In this document: positions 1 through 5,130 of the stretch, piece by piece
How the letters are laid out: every line of letters starts with the position of its first letter
How positions within the stretch are numbered: position 1 is the stretch's first letter
DNA from: Bacilli bacterium
GTDB lineage: Bacteria > Bacillota_I > Bacilli_A > RFN20 > CAG-288
Direction of reading: 5' to 3'
Assembly (NCBI GenBank): GCA_028707375.1
Contig: JAQWCB010000048.1
Span: forward strand, 1-7,014
DNA length: 7,014 nucleotides
The notes under the pieces: model-generated
The model's database searches: none
What the model was told of the DNA's origin: nothing
The model's input: the letters and a program-made list of their open reading frames with translations, nothing else
Program-made: the position numbers and the translations under genes

Positions 1-705
1 AGCTTCAGCTGCTCTAATTGTAGCTTCCTTTTTACCTTCAGCTTCCAAGATGGCTGATTCTTTATTACCTTGAGCTAAAAGAATAGCGGATGATTTAGAA
101 CCTTCAGCAAGAAGAATCTTTTCTCTCTTTTCACGTTCAGCACGCATCTGTCTTTCCATAGCATCACGGATATCTTTAGGCGGTAAAATGTTTTTAACTT
201 CAACACGATTTACTTTGATTCCCCAAGGATCGGTCGCTTCATCCAAAACAGATCTCATCTTGGCGTTGATTATATCTCTTGATGTAAGAGTAGCATCTAA
301 ATCAAGATCACCAATGATGTTACGCAAAGTAGTGGCGGTTAATGATTCGATACCAAAGATAGGATTTTCAACGCCGTAAGCATAAAGTTTAGGGTCGGTT
401 ACCTGATAGAAGACAACAGTATCGATTTGCATCGTAACATTGTCACTTGTAATAACCGGTTGAGGCGGAAAATCGTGAATTTGTTCTTTCATTGGAACAA
501 CCTTGCTCACGCGGTCAAAGAAGGGAAGTAACATATGCAGACCGACCGACCAAGTCTTATAGTATCCTCCCAATCTTTCGATAATGTACATATCGGTTTG
601 TTTGACAACTTTGATACTGCTAGCTAAAACAATTAATAAAAATGCAGCGACGACAACTAAGACAACGATTCCGGCGATTTGACCGGATGAAGTTAAGACT
701 AACAT
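1..705 (-). CDS. SPFH/band-7 (stomatin/paraslipin, QmcA-like) membrane protein, 3' end cut by window edge
   Basis: The visible 235 residues begin at an ATG preceded by GAAAGGAAA. Residues about 8-31 form one hydrophobic N-terminal anchor. The SPFH domain follows, with the typical segments VGLHMLLPFFDRV (about 54-66), VTMQIDTVVFYQVTDP (about 90-105), and DPWGIKVNRVEVKNILPP (about 149-166). A charged helix starts at AMERQMRAEREKR (about 172-184) and leads into alanine/glutamate-rich repeats (LLAEGSKSSAI, LEAEGKKEATI, RAAEA), where the window ends. This order is characteristic of paraslipins such as E. coli QmcA. Such proteins oligomerise on the membrane and are thought to scaffold microdomains or protease/quality-control complexes. 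The gene starts 14 nt after the NfeD-family gene, and SPFH plus NfeD is a well-known pair. The missing part should be the rest of the coiled coil and a C-terminal tail. The family call is firm; the exact cellular role here is not known. Confidence 0.93.
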   Translation of the reverse strand, partial: MLVLTSSGQIAGIVVLVVVAAFLLIVLASSIKVVKQTDMYIIERLGGYYKTWSVGLHMLLPFFDRVSKVVPMKEQIHDFPPQPVITSDNVTMQIDTVVFYQVTDPKLYAYGVENPIFGIESLTATTLRNIIGDLDLDATLTSRDIINAKMRSVLDEATDPWGIKVNRVEVKNILPPKDIRDAMERQMRAEREKREKILLAEGSKSSAILLAQGNKESAILEAEGKKEATIRAAEA

Positions 706-719
706 AATAAATTTCCTTT

Positions 720-1181
720 CTATTTATTTTTAAACTGATGTTTTTGAACAATCAATTTATTACCCTTGACAGCAACAACTTCGACCGGAGTATCGTTTGG
801 AATCGAACCTTCCTCTTCCACCGATAAAGCCGACCATATAATATCGTTTATTTTCACTTCGCCATAGTGTAGCGGAGTTATCTCTTTGATAATTATTCCC
901 TTCTTTCCAACAATCTCATCAATATTGGATTTGGTTACTTTTCGCTGCAGGTGCTTTGAAGCTATAGGCTTCAATCCGAAAATCATTGCGATAGAAGTAA
1001 CAAAGAAAACAATAATCTCACCCCAAAAAGGAAAGTTAGGAATAAACGACAATACTAGACATATTAACGCTGCCGCGCTGAACCATATCGAAATGAGGTC
1101 AACAGTCAAGGCTTCAATGATAAACGTTACGACAAAAACGGCGAGCCATACATATACAATGTAATCTTCAAAACCACCCAT
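720..1181 (-). CDS. NfeD-family membrane protein (short form with C-terminal OB fold)
   Basis: This 153-residue protein has three predicted membrane helices (about 9-28, 30-47 and 51-70). A short basic linker follows, then a soluble domain at about 87-147. That domain has the NfeD C-terminal pattern: IVGKKGIIIKEITP, then GEVKINDIIWSALS, then a PVEVVAVKGNKLIVQK end strand, consistent with the five-stranded OB fold of the family. Length and layout match the short NfeD class, which lacks the ClpP-like protease domain. Members of this class sit beside SPFH/stomatin genes and are thought to act with them in the membrane; E. coli ybbJ beside qmcA is the classic example. The start ATG at 1181 has an AAGGAGA ribosome binding site 8 nt upstream, lying inside the end of the preceding gene, whose TAA directly abuts this ATG. 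The stop is TAG, the only non-TAA stop in the window. The two genes are therefore almost certainly cotranscribed and probably translationally coupled. Confidence 0.92.
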   Translation of the reverse strand: MGGFEDYIVYVWLAVFVVTFIIEALTVDLISIWFSAAALICLVLSFIPNFPFWGEIIVFFVTSIAMIFGLKPIASKHLQRKVTKSNIDEIVGKKGIIIKEITPLHYGEVKINDIIWSALSVEEEGSIPNDTPVEVVAVKGNKLIVQKHQFKNK

Positions 1182-1559
1182 TTATCTAATCTCCTTTGAT
1201 AAATTAATTATAACAACTTTTTCTTCTTTGTCCCATATACAAGTGAACTTTTTTGGGGAAACGGAAAAATCAAGAGCAAAGACTGAACTGATTTCATTGA
1301 CAAAGTCTGTAGACGACACTCGCGAGTAAGTTTTTCCGCCTGATAATTTGAAGAACATATTTTTATCTATTGTTCCCTCGTCATACTTATTTATGCTAAC
1401 AGGCTTTAAAACAACTAACTTTTCCTTTTCATCAATTCCAAGCAATACTCCATATGCATCAGAAATAGTATCGGATATAACCTTATTTATTGTTATATTT
1501 GTAGGATATATTGTTGCGACTCCAGATTTCTTGTCTCTATTAAACCACGATATATTCAT
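1182..1559 (-). CDS. hypothetical protein, 125 residues, first gene of the NfeD/SPFH operon
   Basis: I do not recognise a named family. The product begins MNISWFNRDKK and is soluble, with no signal peptide or membrane helix. It alternates short beta-like strands (GVATIYPTNITIN, AYGVLLGIDEKEKLVVLKPV, FTCIWDKEEKVVIINL) with one helical stretch around STDFVNEISSVFAL (about 83-96). Both ends of the chain are strand-rich, which suggests a compact alpha/beta or beta-barrel-like fold. An upstream ATG at 1592 would add 11 residues. I chose 1559 because GGAGGTG (1567-1573) lies 7 nt before it, whereas the upstream ATG would sit at or before the predicted transcription start. Its TAA directly abuts the NfeD start, and a good promoter lies immediately upstream, so this is the lead gene of the operon. 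That position suggests a function tied to the SPFH/NfeD membrane system, but this is inference only. Codon use looks like its neighbours. Confidence 0.8.
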   Translation of the reverse strand: MNISWFNRDKKSGVATIYPTNITINKVISDTISDAYGVLLGIDEKEKLVVLKPVSINKYDEGTIDKNMFFKLSGGKTYSRVSSTDFVNEISSVFALDFSVSPKKFTCIWDKEEKVVIINLSKEIR

Positions 1560-1566
1560 CCAATAA

Positions 1567-1573
1567 CACCTCC
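1567..1573 (-). promoter_or_regulatory. ribosome binding site GGAGGTG deciding the start of the 125-residue gene
   Basis: On the minus strand GGAGGTG is followed by 7 nt and then ATG (1559). This strong Shine-Dalgarno sequence lies downstream of the alternative ATG at 1592 and so favours the shorter protein. Confidence 0.8.
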
Positions 1574-1583
1574 ATACAAAATT

Positions 1584-1612
1584 ATGATACACAATAATTC
1601 AAAAAAATTCAA
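1584..1612 (-). promoter_or_regulatory. sigmaA-type promoter for the leftward hypothetical-NfeD-SPFH operon
   Basis: On the minus strand the -35 is TTGAAT (1607-1612) and the -10 is TATCAT (1584-1589), with an ideal 17-nt spacer. Transcription would start near 1577, giving a very short leader of about 18 nt that contains the GGAGGTG site. The fit to consensus (4/6 and 5/6) and the placement make this convincing, though it is untested. The heptamer AATTCAA (plus strand) occurs twice here, at 1596-1602 and 1606-1612, exactly 10 bp apart. Confidence 0.7.
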
Positions 1613-1628
1613 GAAAAAATTAATTAAT

Positions 1629-1644
1629 AATATTAAATAATATT
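1629..1644. repeat. AT-only palindrome in the divergent intergenic region
   Basis: AATATTA and TAATATT form a perfect 7-bp inverted repeat around a 2-bp centre. It lies upstream of both divergent promoters. It could be an operator or an easily melted spacer, but its A+T-only composition means chance is a real explanation. Confidence 0.35.
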
Positions 1645-1720
1645 TGCTCTATGAAAATTAGTGTATAAATTGTATTTGTAGTGATAAATGATGAAAAAGA
1701 AAAGTTAAATATTAGAAGGT

Positions 1721-1770
1721 TTTGATTTTTCTTGCGGTGGTTATTTTGTTATTGCTATGATAAAATCAAA
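1721..1770. repeat. 9-bp perfect inverted repeat flanking the promoter of the BusR-like regulator; candidate operator
   Basis: TTTGATTTT (1721-1729) and its exact complement AAAATCAAA (1762-1770) are separated by 32 bp. Arm centres are 41 bp apart, close to four helical turns. The -35 and -10 elements lie wholly between the arms, and the right arm directly abuts the -10 and covers the expected transcription start. This geometry is what a bipartite autoregulatory operator would look like. BusR proteins of lactic acid bacteria are known to bind bipartite operators as tetramers. The assignment to this regulator is inference, and the sequence has not been matched to a known BusR motif. Confidence 0.45.
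1732..1761 (+). promoter_or_regulatory. extended -10 promoter for the GntR/RCK_C regulator gene
   Basis: The -10 TATGAT (1756-1761) is preceded directly by TGC (1753-1755), which makes an extended -10 (TGn). A weak -35, TTGCGG (1732-1737), stands 18 nt upstream. The predicted start near 1768 gives a leader of about 30 nt that ends in GGAGGTGAT (1786-1794), a near-perfect Shine-Dalgarno sequence 7 nt from the ATG. Confidence 0.65.
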
Positions 1771-1797
1771 GAATACAGATAAATCGGAGGTGATTTT

Positions 1798-2436
1798 ATG
1801 GAAAGCAAGACATCTACTGCGCGTTATATAAAAATAGCACAGGATATATGTAACAAAATTATCGATGGCGAATATCCCGAAAACTCCATCCTAAAAGGTC
1901 GATCGGTCTTAGCGTCTTTTTATAAAGTTTCTCCTGAAACCATACGCAAATCAGTCAATCTTTTAGCTAAAGAGAACATTGTACTCATCAAACGTGGCGT
2001 CGGTATTTTTGTTATATCGGTTTTGCACGCTAAGCAATTTGCTGACAAGTGGAAAAAGGAAACACTAGTCCAAAATAAATATGATAACTTAGTCACTCTT
2101 CTTGATCAAAAGAAGAAAATTGACGAGGATATCGATACGGCCATCAAGGATATGAAAGACTCTTTTAATTATCAGAGTGGGGAAGCGGTTAAGCTTTTAA
2201 GAATTGATATACCATCTAAATCGTGGATTGATAATAAAAAGATAGGTGAAGTATATTTTTATAACTATACGGAAGCAACAATAGTTGCGGTTGTAAAAAA
2301 AGAGACGAATGCCACTATTTGTTCACCTGGGCCGGATTTTGTCTTAAACGGAGAAGATAAGTTAATCTTTGTCGCGAAAGATAGTAAAACTTTTGATCGA
2401 GTTGCTTCCTTCTTAGTATATGGAGTTGAAGATTAA
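1798..2436 (+). CDS. GntR-family transcriptional regulator with C-terminal RCK_C/TrkA_C domain, BusR-like (probable c-di-AMP sensor)
   Basis: The 212-residue product has three parts. Residues about 7-75 form a GntR-type winged helix: recognition region SVLASFYKVSPETIRKSVNLL (about 36-56, where S45-R50 would contact DNA) and wing KRGVGIFVIS (about 65-74). Residues about 78-125 form a charged helical linker. Residues about 128-207 form an RCK_C (TrkA_C) domain, with the pattern LLRIDIPSKSWIDNKKIGEV, then IVAVVKKE, then CSPGPDFVLNGEDKLIFVA. This architecture and length match BusR, known in Lactococcus and Streptococcus as the cyclic-di-AMP-dependent repressor of the betaine transporter busAB. 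RCK_C is also the c-di-AMP-binding module of several potassium transport proteins. No busAB genes are visible here. Instead the gene lies between the divergent SPFH/NfeD operon and the ATP synthase operon, so its targets may differ. The ATG is supported by GGAGGTGAT 7 nt upstream. Family is confident; ligand is likely by homology; targets are unknown. Confidence 0.88.
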   Translation: MESKTSTARYIKIAQDICNKIIDGEYPENSILKGRSVLASFYKVSPETIRKSVNLLAKENIVLIKRGVGIFVISVLHAKQFADKWKKETLVQNKYDNLVTLLDQKKKIDEDIDTAIKDMKDSFNYQSGEAVKLLRIDIPSKSWIDNKKIGEVYFYNYTEATIVAVVKKETNATICSPGPDFVLNGEDKLIFVAKDSKTFDRVASFLVYGVED

Positions 2437-2457
2437 TAAAAAAATTGCTTTAATTTG

Positions 2458-2479
2458 CTAACTTTTATATTAAAGTTAG
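2458..2479. repeat. 8-bp-stem inverted repeat between the regulator and the atp operon
   Basis: CTAACTTT (2458-2465) and AAAGTTAG (2472-2479) are perfectly complementary around the 6-nt loop TATATT. The hairpin lies 21 nt after the regulator's stop and about 40 bp before the atp promoter -35. It has only two G-C pairs per stem and no T-run directly after it on either strand, so it is a poor intrinsic terminator. An operator or a weak processing/termination site is possible. GTTAGAT at its right edge (2475-2481) recurs at 2554-2560, near the atp transcription start. Confidence 0.5.
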
Positions 2480-2516
2480 ATGTCGAATGCGAAAATATTT
2501 TTTAGGAGATATTTCC

Positions 2517-2545
2517 TTAACAAACGGAAAAGATTAATATATAAT
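2517..2545 (+). promoter_or_regulatory. strong sigmaA-type promoter of the ATP synthase operon
   Basis: TTAACA (2517-2522; 5/6 to TTGACA), a 17-nt spacer, and a perfect TATAAT (2540-2545). Transcription would start near 2552, about 27 nt before the atpI ATG. This is the best promoter match in the window. It also shows that the longer reading frame opening at 2480 cannot be fully translated from this transcript. Confidence 0.8.
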
Positions 2546-2548
2546 CTT
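2530..2548. repeat. inverted repeat overlapping the -10 of the atp promoter; possible operator
   Basis: AAGATTA (2530-2536) and TAATCTT (2542-2548) are perfect complements around the 5-nt centre ATATA. The right arm shares four bases with the TATAAT box, so a protein bound here would occlude RNA polymerase. It lies before the predicted transcript start, so it would act as DNA rather than as an RNA hairpin. Chance is possible in such AT-rich sequence. Confidence 0.4.
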
Positions 2549-2565
2549 CAATCGTTAGATATTTT

Positions 2566-2574
2566 AGGAAAGGA
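2566..2574 (+). promoter_or_regulatory. ribosome binding site of atpI (AGGAAAGGA)
   Basis: AGGAAAGGA, with its second GGA ending 4 nt and its first AGGA ending 9 nt before the ATG at 2579. Together with the promoter upstream it fixes this ATG as the atpI start. Confidence 0.65.
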
Positions 2575-2578
2575 AAAT

Positions 2579-2998
2579 ATGGAGACAAAAGGTTATACAA
2601 AAAGATTATTTATTACCTATATAGTATTAGGAATCGTTGCGATTGCTATTTCTACCATTGGATTGATTTGGTCTAATTGGGAAATAATCGCCTGTGTTTC
2701 TATTGGCATTTTAATAGGTATTATCAATTACTACTTTTTGATCTTTTTCTCAAATAAAGTCTCAGGTAACGATAAGGGAAGTCTTACTTCGTTTATGAGT
2801 GGATATGGCTTGCGTTTTCTTTTACAGGTTATCGGTTTGGGATTATCCGTTCTTCTTATATATTTGACACGCGGAAACAGCGTCAATACATTTAGATATT
2901 TTAATATCTTAGGTACGGGCGTAGGATATGTTTTGCCAGCGATAGTATCATCTATTGTTAAGCAAGAAAAAATTGAAAAGAAAGAAGAATCTAAATAA
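2579..2998 (+). CDS. atpI: ATP synthase protein I (AtpI-like Fo accessory subunit)
   Basis: A 139-residue membrane protein with four predicted helices (about 9-31, 35-57, 76-95 and 107-127) and a lysine/glutamate-rich tail. Size, topology and position as first gene of the atp operon identify it as AtpI of the ATP-synt_I family. Known members help assemble the c ring, alone or with YidC-type insertases, and have been linked to ion uptake for the rotor. Sequence conservation in this family is weak, so much of the call rests on gene order. The frame is open back to 2480, but the strong promoter at 2517-2545 and the AGGAAAGGA site support the start at 2579. The extra 33 residues, which are rich in Lys and Arg, would be unusual for the family. 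The TAA is 2 nt before atpB, indicating coupled translation. Confidence 0.83.
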   Translation: METKGYTKRLFITYIVLGIVAIAISTIGLIWSNWEIIACVSIGILIGIINYYFLIFFSNKVSGNDKGSLTSFMSGYGLRFLLQVIGLGLSVLLIYLTRGNSVNTFRYFNILGTGVGYVLPAIVSSIVKQEKIEKKEESK

Positions 2999-3000
2999 TT

Positions 3001-3768
3001 ATGACTACGTTAGCTTTAGATATCAGCAACATGTTTAAATTGGACTTTTCAGGTGAAGTCATAATGTCATTGATTGTTATGCTTATTATATGCATTTTAT
3101 CAGTGATTATCTTTTTTGTTTTTCGCAAGAAGGATCCAACCAAACCTGATCACGGATTCACGATGGTCGTTGAGACAGCGGTTGAAAAAATTCAAAACTT
3201 TGTTGTTGAAACAATGGGGAGGAAATATGAAGGGTTTACTGGATATGTTTTAACCCTTGCTCTCTATATTTTCTTGTGTTTTTTCCTAGGCATAACCGGA
3301 CTTCCTAACGCTTTGATAAGTTTGCAAGTTCCACTTTCCATTGGTCTTTGTACCTTTGTTATGATTCATGCGGTGGCTATTCATAAAAACAAGTGGAAAT
3401 ACTATAAGCGTTTTACTTCACCGCTTGCTGTTTTCTTACCAATCAATCTGATATCAATGTGGGCTCCACTTTTGTCGCTCACTTTGCGTTTATTTGGAAA
3501 TGCCTTGAGTGGATATATAATAATGAGTATCATGTATTATTATTTAGGAGCGCTGTCAGATGTAATATTTGGCGGTTTTGTTGCTCAAGGATTGTCTTCT
3601 ATTTGGATTGCTCCTATTATTACACCGTGGCTCCATATGTATTTTGATTTATTTACAGGGGCAATACAGACGTTGGTCTTTATCGTATTGACGATGATTT
3701 GGATTTCACAGGAAGATCCTGATGAAAGCATTGAAGAGAATGTTACTCTTAAAGAAGAGTTAGCATAA
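3001..3768 (+). CDS. atpB: F1Fo ATP synthase subunit a
   Basis: The 255-residue Fo stator protein forms the two ion half-channels against the c ring. Hydrophobic segments include about 20-41, 81-101, 108-126, 140-158, 168-190 and 215-236. The signature SLTLRLFGNALSG (159-171) contains the essential arginine, R163 (E. coli aR210). The last helix carries FDLFTGAIQTLVF (215-227), with Q223 matching E. coli Q252 and D216 at the position of E. coli H245. The position of E. coli E219 is Tyr172 here, so the channel acid sits on the other helix. As far as I recall, similar FDLF/FDIF motifs occur in clostridial-type subunits. The ATG follows the atpI stop by 2 nt. Only a weak purine stretch (GAAAGAAGAA) precedes it, so translation is probably coupled to atpI. 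The acidic C-terminal tail (about 237-255) is cytoplasmic. Confidence 0.96.
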   Translation: MTTLALDISNMFKLDFSGEVIMSLIVMLIICILSVIIFFVFRKKDPTKPDHGFTMVVETAVEKIQNFVVETMGRKYEGFTGYVLTLALYIFLCFFLGITGLPNALISLQVPLSIGLCTFVMIHAVAIHKNKWKYYKRFTSPLAVFLPINLISMWAPLLSLTLRLFGNALSGYIIMSIMYYYLGALSDVIFGGFVAQGLSSIWIAPIITPWLHMYFDLFTGAIQTLVFIVLTMIWISQEDPDESIEENVTLKEELA

Positions 3769-3791
3769 ATGATAACAAGGAGGAAAATGTT

Positions 3792-4013
3792 ATGGATAAT
3801 GGTTTAAGGTACATAGGTGCAGGAATTGCTATGCTTGGAGTTATCGGTAGCGGAATTGGTGAAGGTCGCATTTGCGCCCACGCGCTTGACGGGATGGCAA
3901 GAAATCCCGAAGCCACAAGTTCGCTTCGTGGCACGATGATTTTAGGTTGTGCTATCGATGAAACAACTGGTATTTATTCATTGATTGTTGCTATTCTTTG
4001 CTTGTTTATCTAA
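3792..4013 (+). CDS. atpE: F1Fo ATP synthase subunit c, with two-carboxylate (sodium-type) ion site
   Basis: A 73-residue hairpin of two membrane helices (about 5-30 and 48-72) joined by the polar loop ARNPE (36-40), the contact for the F1 stalk. Helix 1 has the ring-packing glycine motif G19-x-G21-x-G23-x-G25. Helix 2 carries the essential carboxylate in AIDETTGIYSL (54-64). Aligned without gaps to the Ilyobacter tartaricus subunit, E57 equals E65, T58 equals S66, T59 equals T67 and Y62 equals Y70, all sodium-site positions. The helix-1 ligand Q32 is replaced by E24. A Glu pair at these places is the two-carboxylate sodium site described for Fusobacterium nucleatum. Sodium coupling is therefore likely but inferred. 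Unusual features are D56 directly before the key Glu, and R26 in helix 1. AAGGAGG (3777-3783) lies 8 nt before the ATG, the strongest site in the operon, as expected for the subunit needed in most copies. Confidence 0.96.
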   Translation: MDNGLRYIGAGIAMLGVIGSGIGEGRICAHALDGMARNPEATSSLRGTMILGCAIDETTGIYSLIVAILCLFI

Positions 4014-4035
4014 GTAAAGTGAGAGGAATTGAGGA

Positions 4036-4587
4036 ATGTATAGTATTTATAATTTAACAGGCTTAAGTTTTGATATCGGCGAAAAACTAGTTCCTAATCT
4101 ATGGGAATTCATCACTCAATTACTCGCTTTTTTAATCATGGTTTTAATTGTTTATAAATTAGCATATAAACCAGTTCGAAAATTTCTTAAGAGTCGCAAC
4201 GCTTTTATTAAGGGTAATCTTGAATCGGCGCAGAAGCAAAACATCTCCGCTAATCAAGCCAATGAAAAAGCTCAGAAGAATTTGAATCAATCCCGCAAGG
4301 AAGCCATAAATATCGTTATGGACGCTAAGCGTCAAGCGGAAGAGGAAAAAGGGCAAGTAATTGAAGAGACAAAGAGAGAGATTGCGCAGAAGAGAATAGA
4401 AGCTGAAAAAGATATTGAAAATCAAAAACAAAAGGCGATGGAAGAAGTTCACGACAAGATTGTCGACATTGCTTTATCGGCATCTTCGAATCTATTGTCC
4501 CGCGAAGTAAGTAGTTCGGACAATAAGAAACTCGTGTCGCAGTTTGTTGACGATATGCAGCAAGATAACAAAGAAGCGAGCAAATAA
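4036..4587 (+). CDS. atpF: F1Fo ATP synthase subunit b
   Basis: The 183-residue peripheral-stalk protein has one N-terminal membrane helix (about 22-42, in NLWEFITQLLAFLIMVLIVY) and the usual basic stop-transfer KPVRKFLKSR. A long charged coiled coil (about 48-140), rich in Glu, Lys, Gln and Ala, follows, then a C-terminal region (about 141-175) that should bind subunit delta. It dimerises and holds F1 against rotation. The first 20 residues precede the membrane helix, an N-terminal extension common in Firmicutes and Mollicutes-type subunits. The start has AGAGGA (4022-4027) 8 nt upstream. Only one b gene is present and there is no b' paralogue, so a homodimer is expected. The TAA is 1 nt before the atpH start. 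Confidence 0.95.
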   Translation: MYSIYNLTGLSFDIGEKLVPNLWEFITQLLAFLIMVLIVYKLAYKPVRKFLKSRNAFIKGNLESAQKQNISANQANEKAQKNLNQSRKEAINIVMDAKRQAEEEKGQVIEETKREIAQKRIEAEKDIENQKQKAMEEVHDKIVDIALSASSNLLSREVSSSDNKKLVSQFVDDMQQDNKEASK

Positions 4588-4588
4588 A

Positions 4589-5128
4589 ATGGATAGTCTA
4601 TATAATCGTTACGCCTTAGCCTTGTTTGATTTATGTCAAGAAAAAAAGACAATCAAAGAATGCCAGATGGAAGTAAAAGATCTATATGATGCTTTCTCGA
4701 ATAATGATGAAATTATACGAGTTCTTTCATCGTGCTTTTTAGCAAAGAGTGAAAAGGCGAAGATTGTAGACACTATCCTTGTCAATTGTGAACAGAAGGA
4801 TGTTATCAATTTTGTCAAAGTGATAATTGACAATGGACGCGAGCGACACATTTTAAAGATTTTCAGAGAATTTGATACAATTTGTAATGATTATCTTGGT
4901 ATAAAAACTGGAACAATTTATTCGCCGTATAAAATTTCTCAGGATCAGATAAAAGAGATAGAAAAAGTTGTAAGCAAAAGAATAGGTTTTAAAGTTAAGT
5001 TAAAGAATGAAAAGGATGCAAGCCTAATCGGTGGAGTTAAAGTTGTGGTCGGTGATTATGTTTTTGATAATTCACTTCGGAATAAATTGGACAAAATGCA
5101 TTCGACTTTACTTAAGGGAGGTAACTAA
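4589..5128 (+). CDS. atpH: F1Fo ATP synthase subunit delta
   Basis: A 179-residue OSCP/delta protein that links the top of F1 to subunit b. The N-terminal six-helix domain begins [16 protein letters not shown], with the conserved Y-x-x-AL pattern. The C-terminal domain has the family signature [20 protein letters not shown] (143-162), followed by LRNKLDKM. The frame is open upstream to an ATG at 4544 inside atpF, but that start would add 15 residues with no family match and no clear ribosome binding site. The ATG at 4589 lies 1 nt after the atpF TAA and yields the normal family length. The Shine-Dalgarno is weak (GAAG within the atpF end), so coupled translation from atpF is likely. Confidence 0.94.
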   Translation: MDSLYNRYALALFDLCQEKKTIKECQMEVKDLYDAFSNNDEIIRVLSSCFLAKSEKAKIVDTILVNCEQKDVINFVKVIIDNGRERHILKIFREFDTICNDYLGIKTGTIYSPYKISQDQIKEIEKVVSKRIGFKVKLKNEKDASLIGGVKVVVGDYVFDNSLRNKLDKMHSTLLKGGN

Positions 5129-5130
5129 AT

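Noticed and set aside
886..1566. Plus-strand open frames of 92 and 72 codons opposite the NfeD and hypothetical genes
   Set aside because: They are antisense shadows of convincing genes, with no ribosome binding site and no recognisable protein features.
1560..1592. N-terminal extension of the 125-residue gene from the ATG at 1592
   Set aside because: It lies at or upstream of the predicted transcription start and has no ribosome binding site, while GGAGGTG sits correctly before 1559.
1688..1708. Tiny open frame MMKKKS in the divergent intergenic region
   Set aside because: Only six codons with no Shine-Dalgarno sequence. It also lies upstream of the predicted transcript start of the regulator.
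2458..2479. Intrinsic terminator after the regulator gene
   Set aside because: The stem is AT-rich and is followed by ATGTCG instead of a T-run, so I list it only as an inverted repeat.
2480..2578. N-terminal extension of atpI from an ATG at 2480 (33 extra residues)
   Set aside because: No good ribosome binding site precedes it, the strong promoter TTAACA-N17-TATAAT lies inside it, and AGGAAAGGA supports the ATG at 2579.
4544..4588. N-terminal extension of atpH from within atpF
   Set aside because: It gives 15 residues that do not match the family. The ATG at 4589 gives the usual delta start and length.
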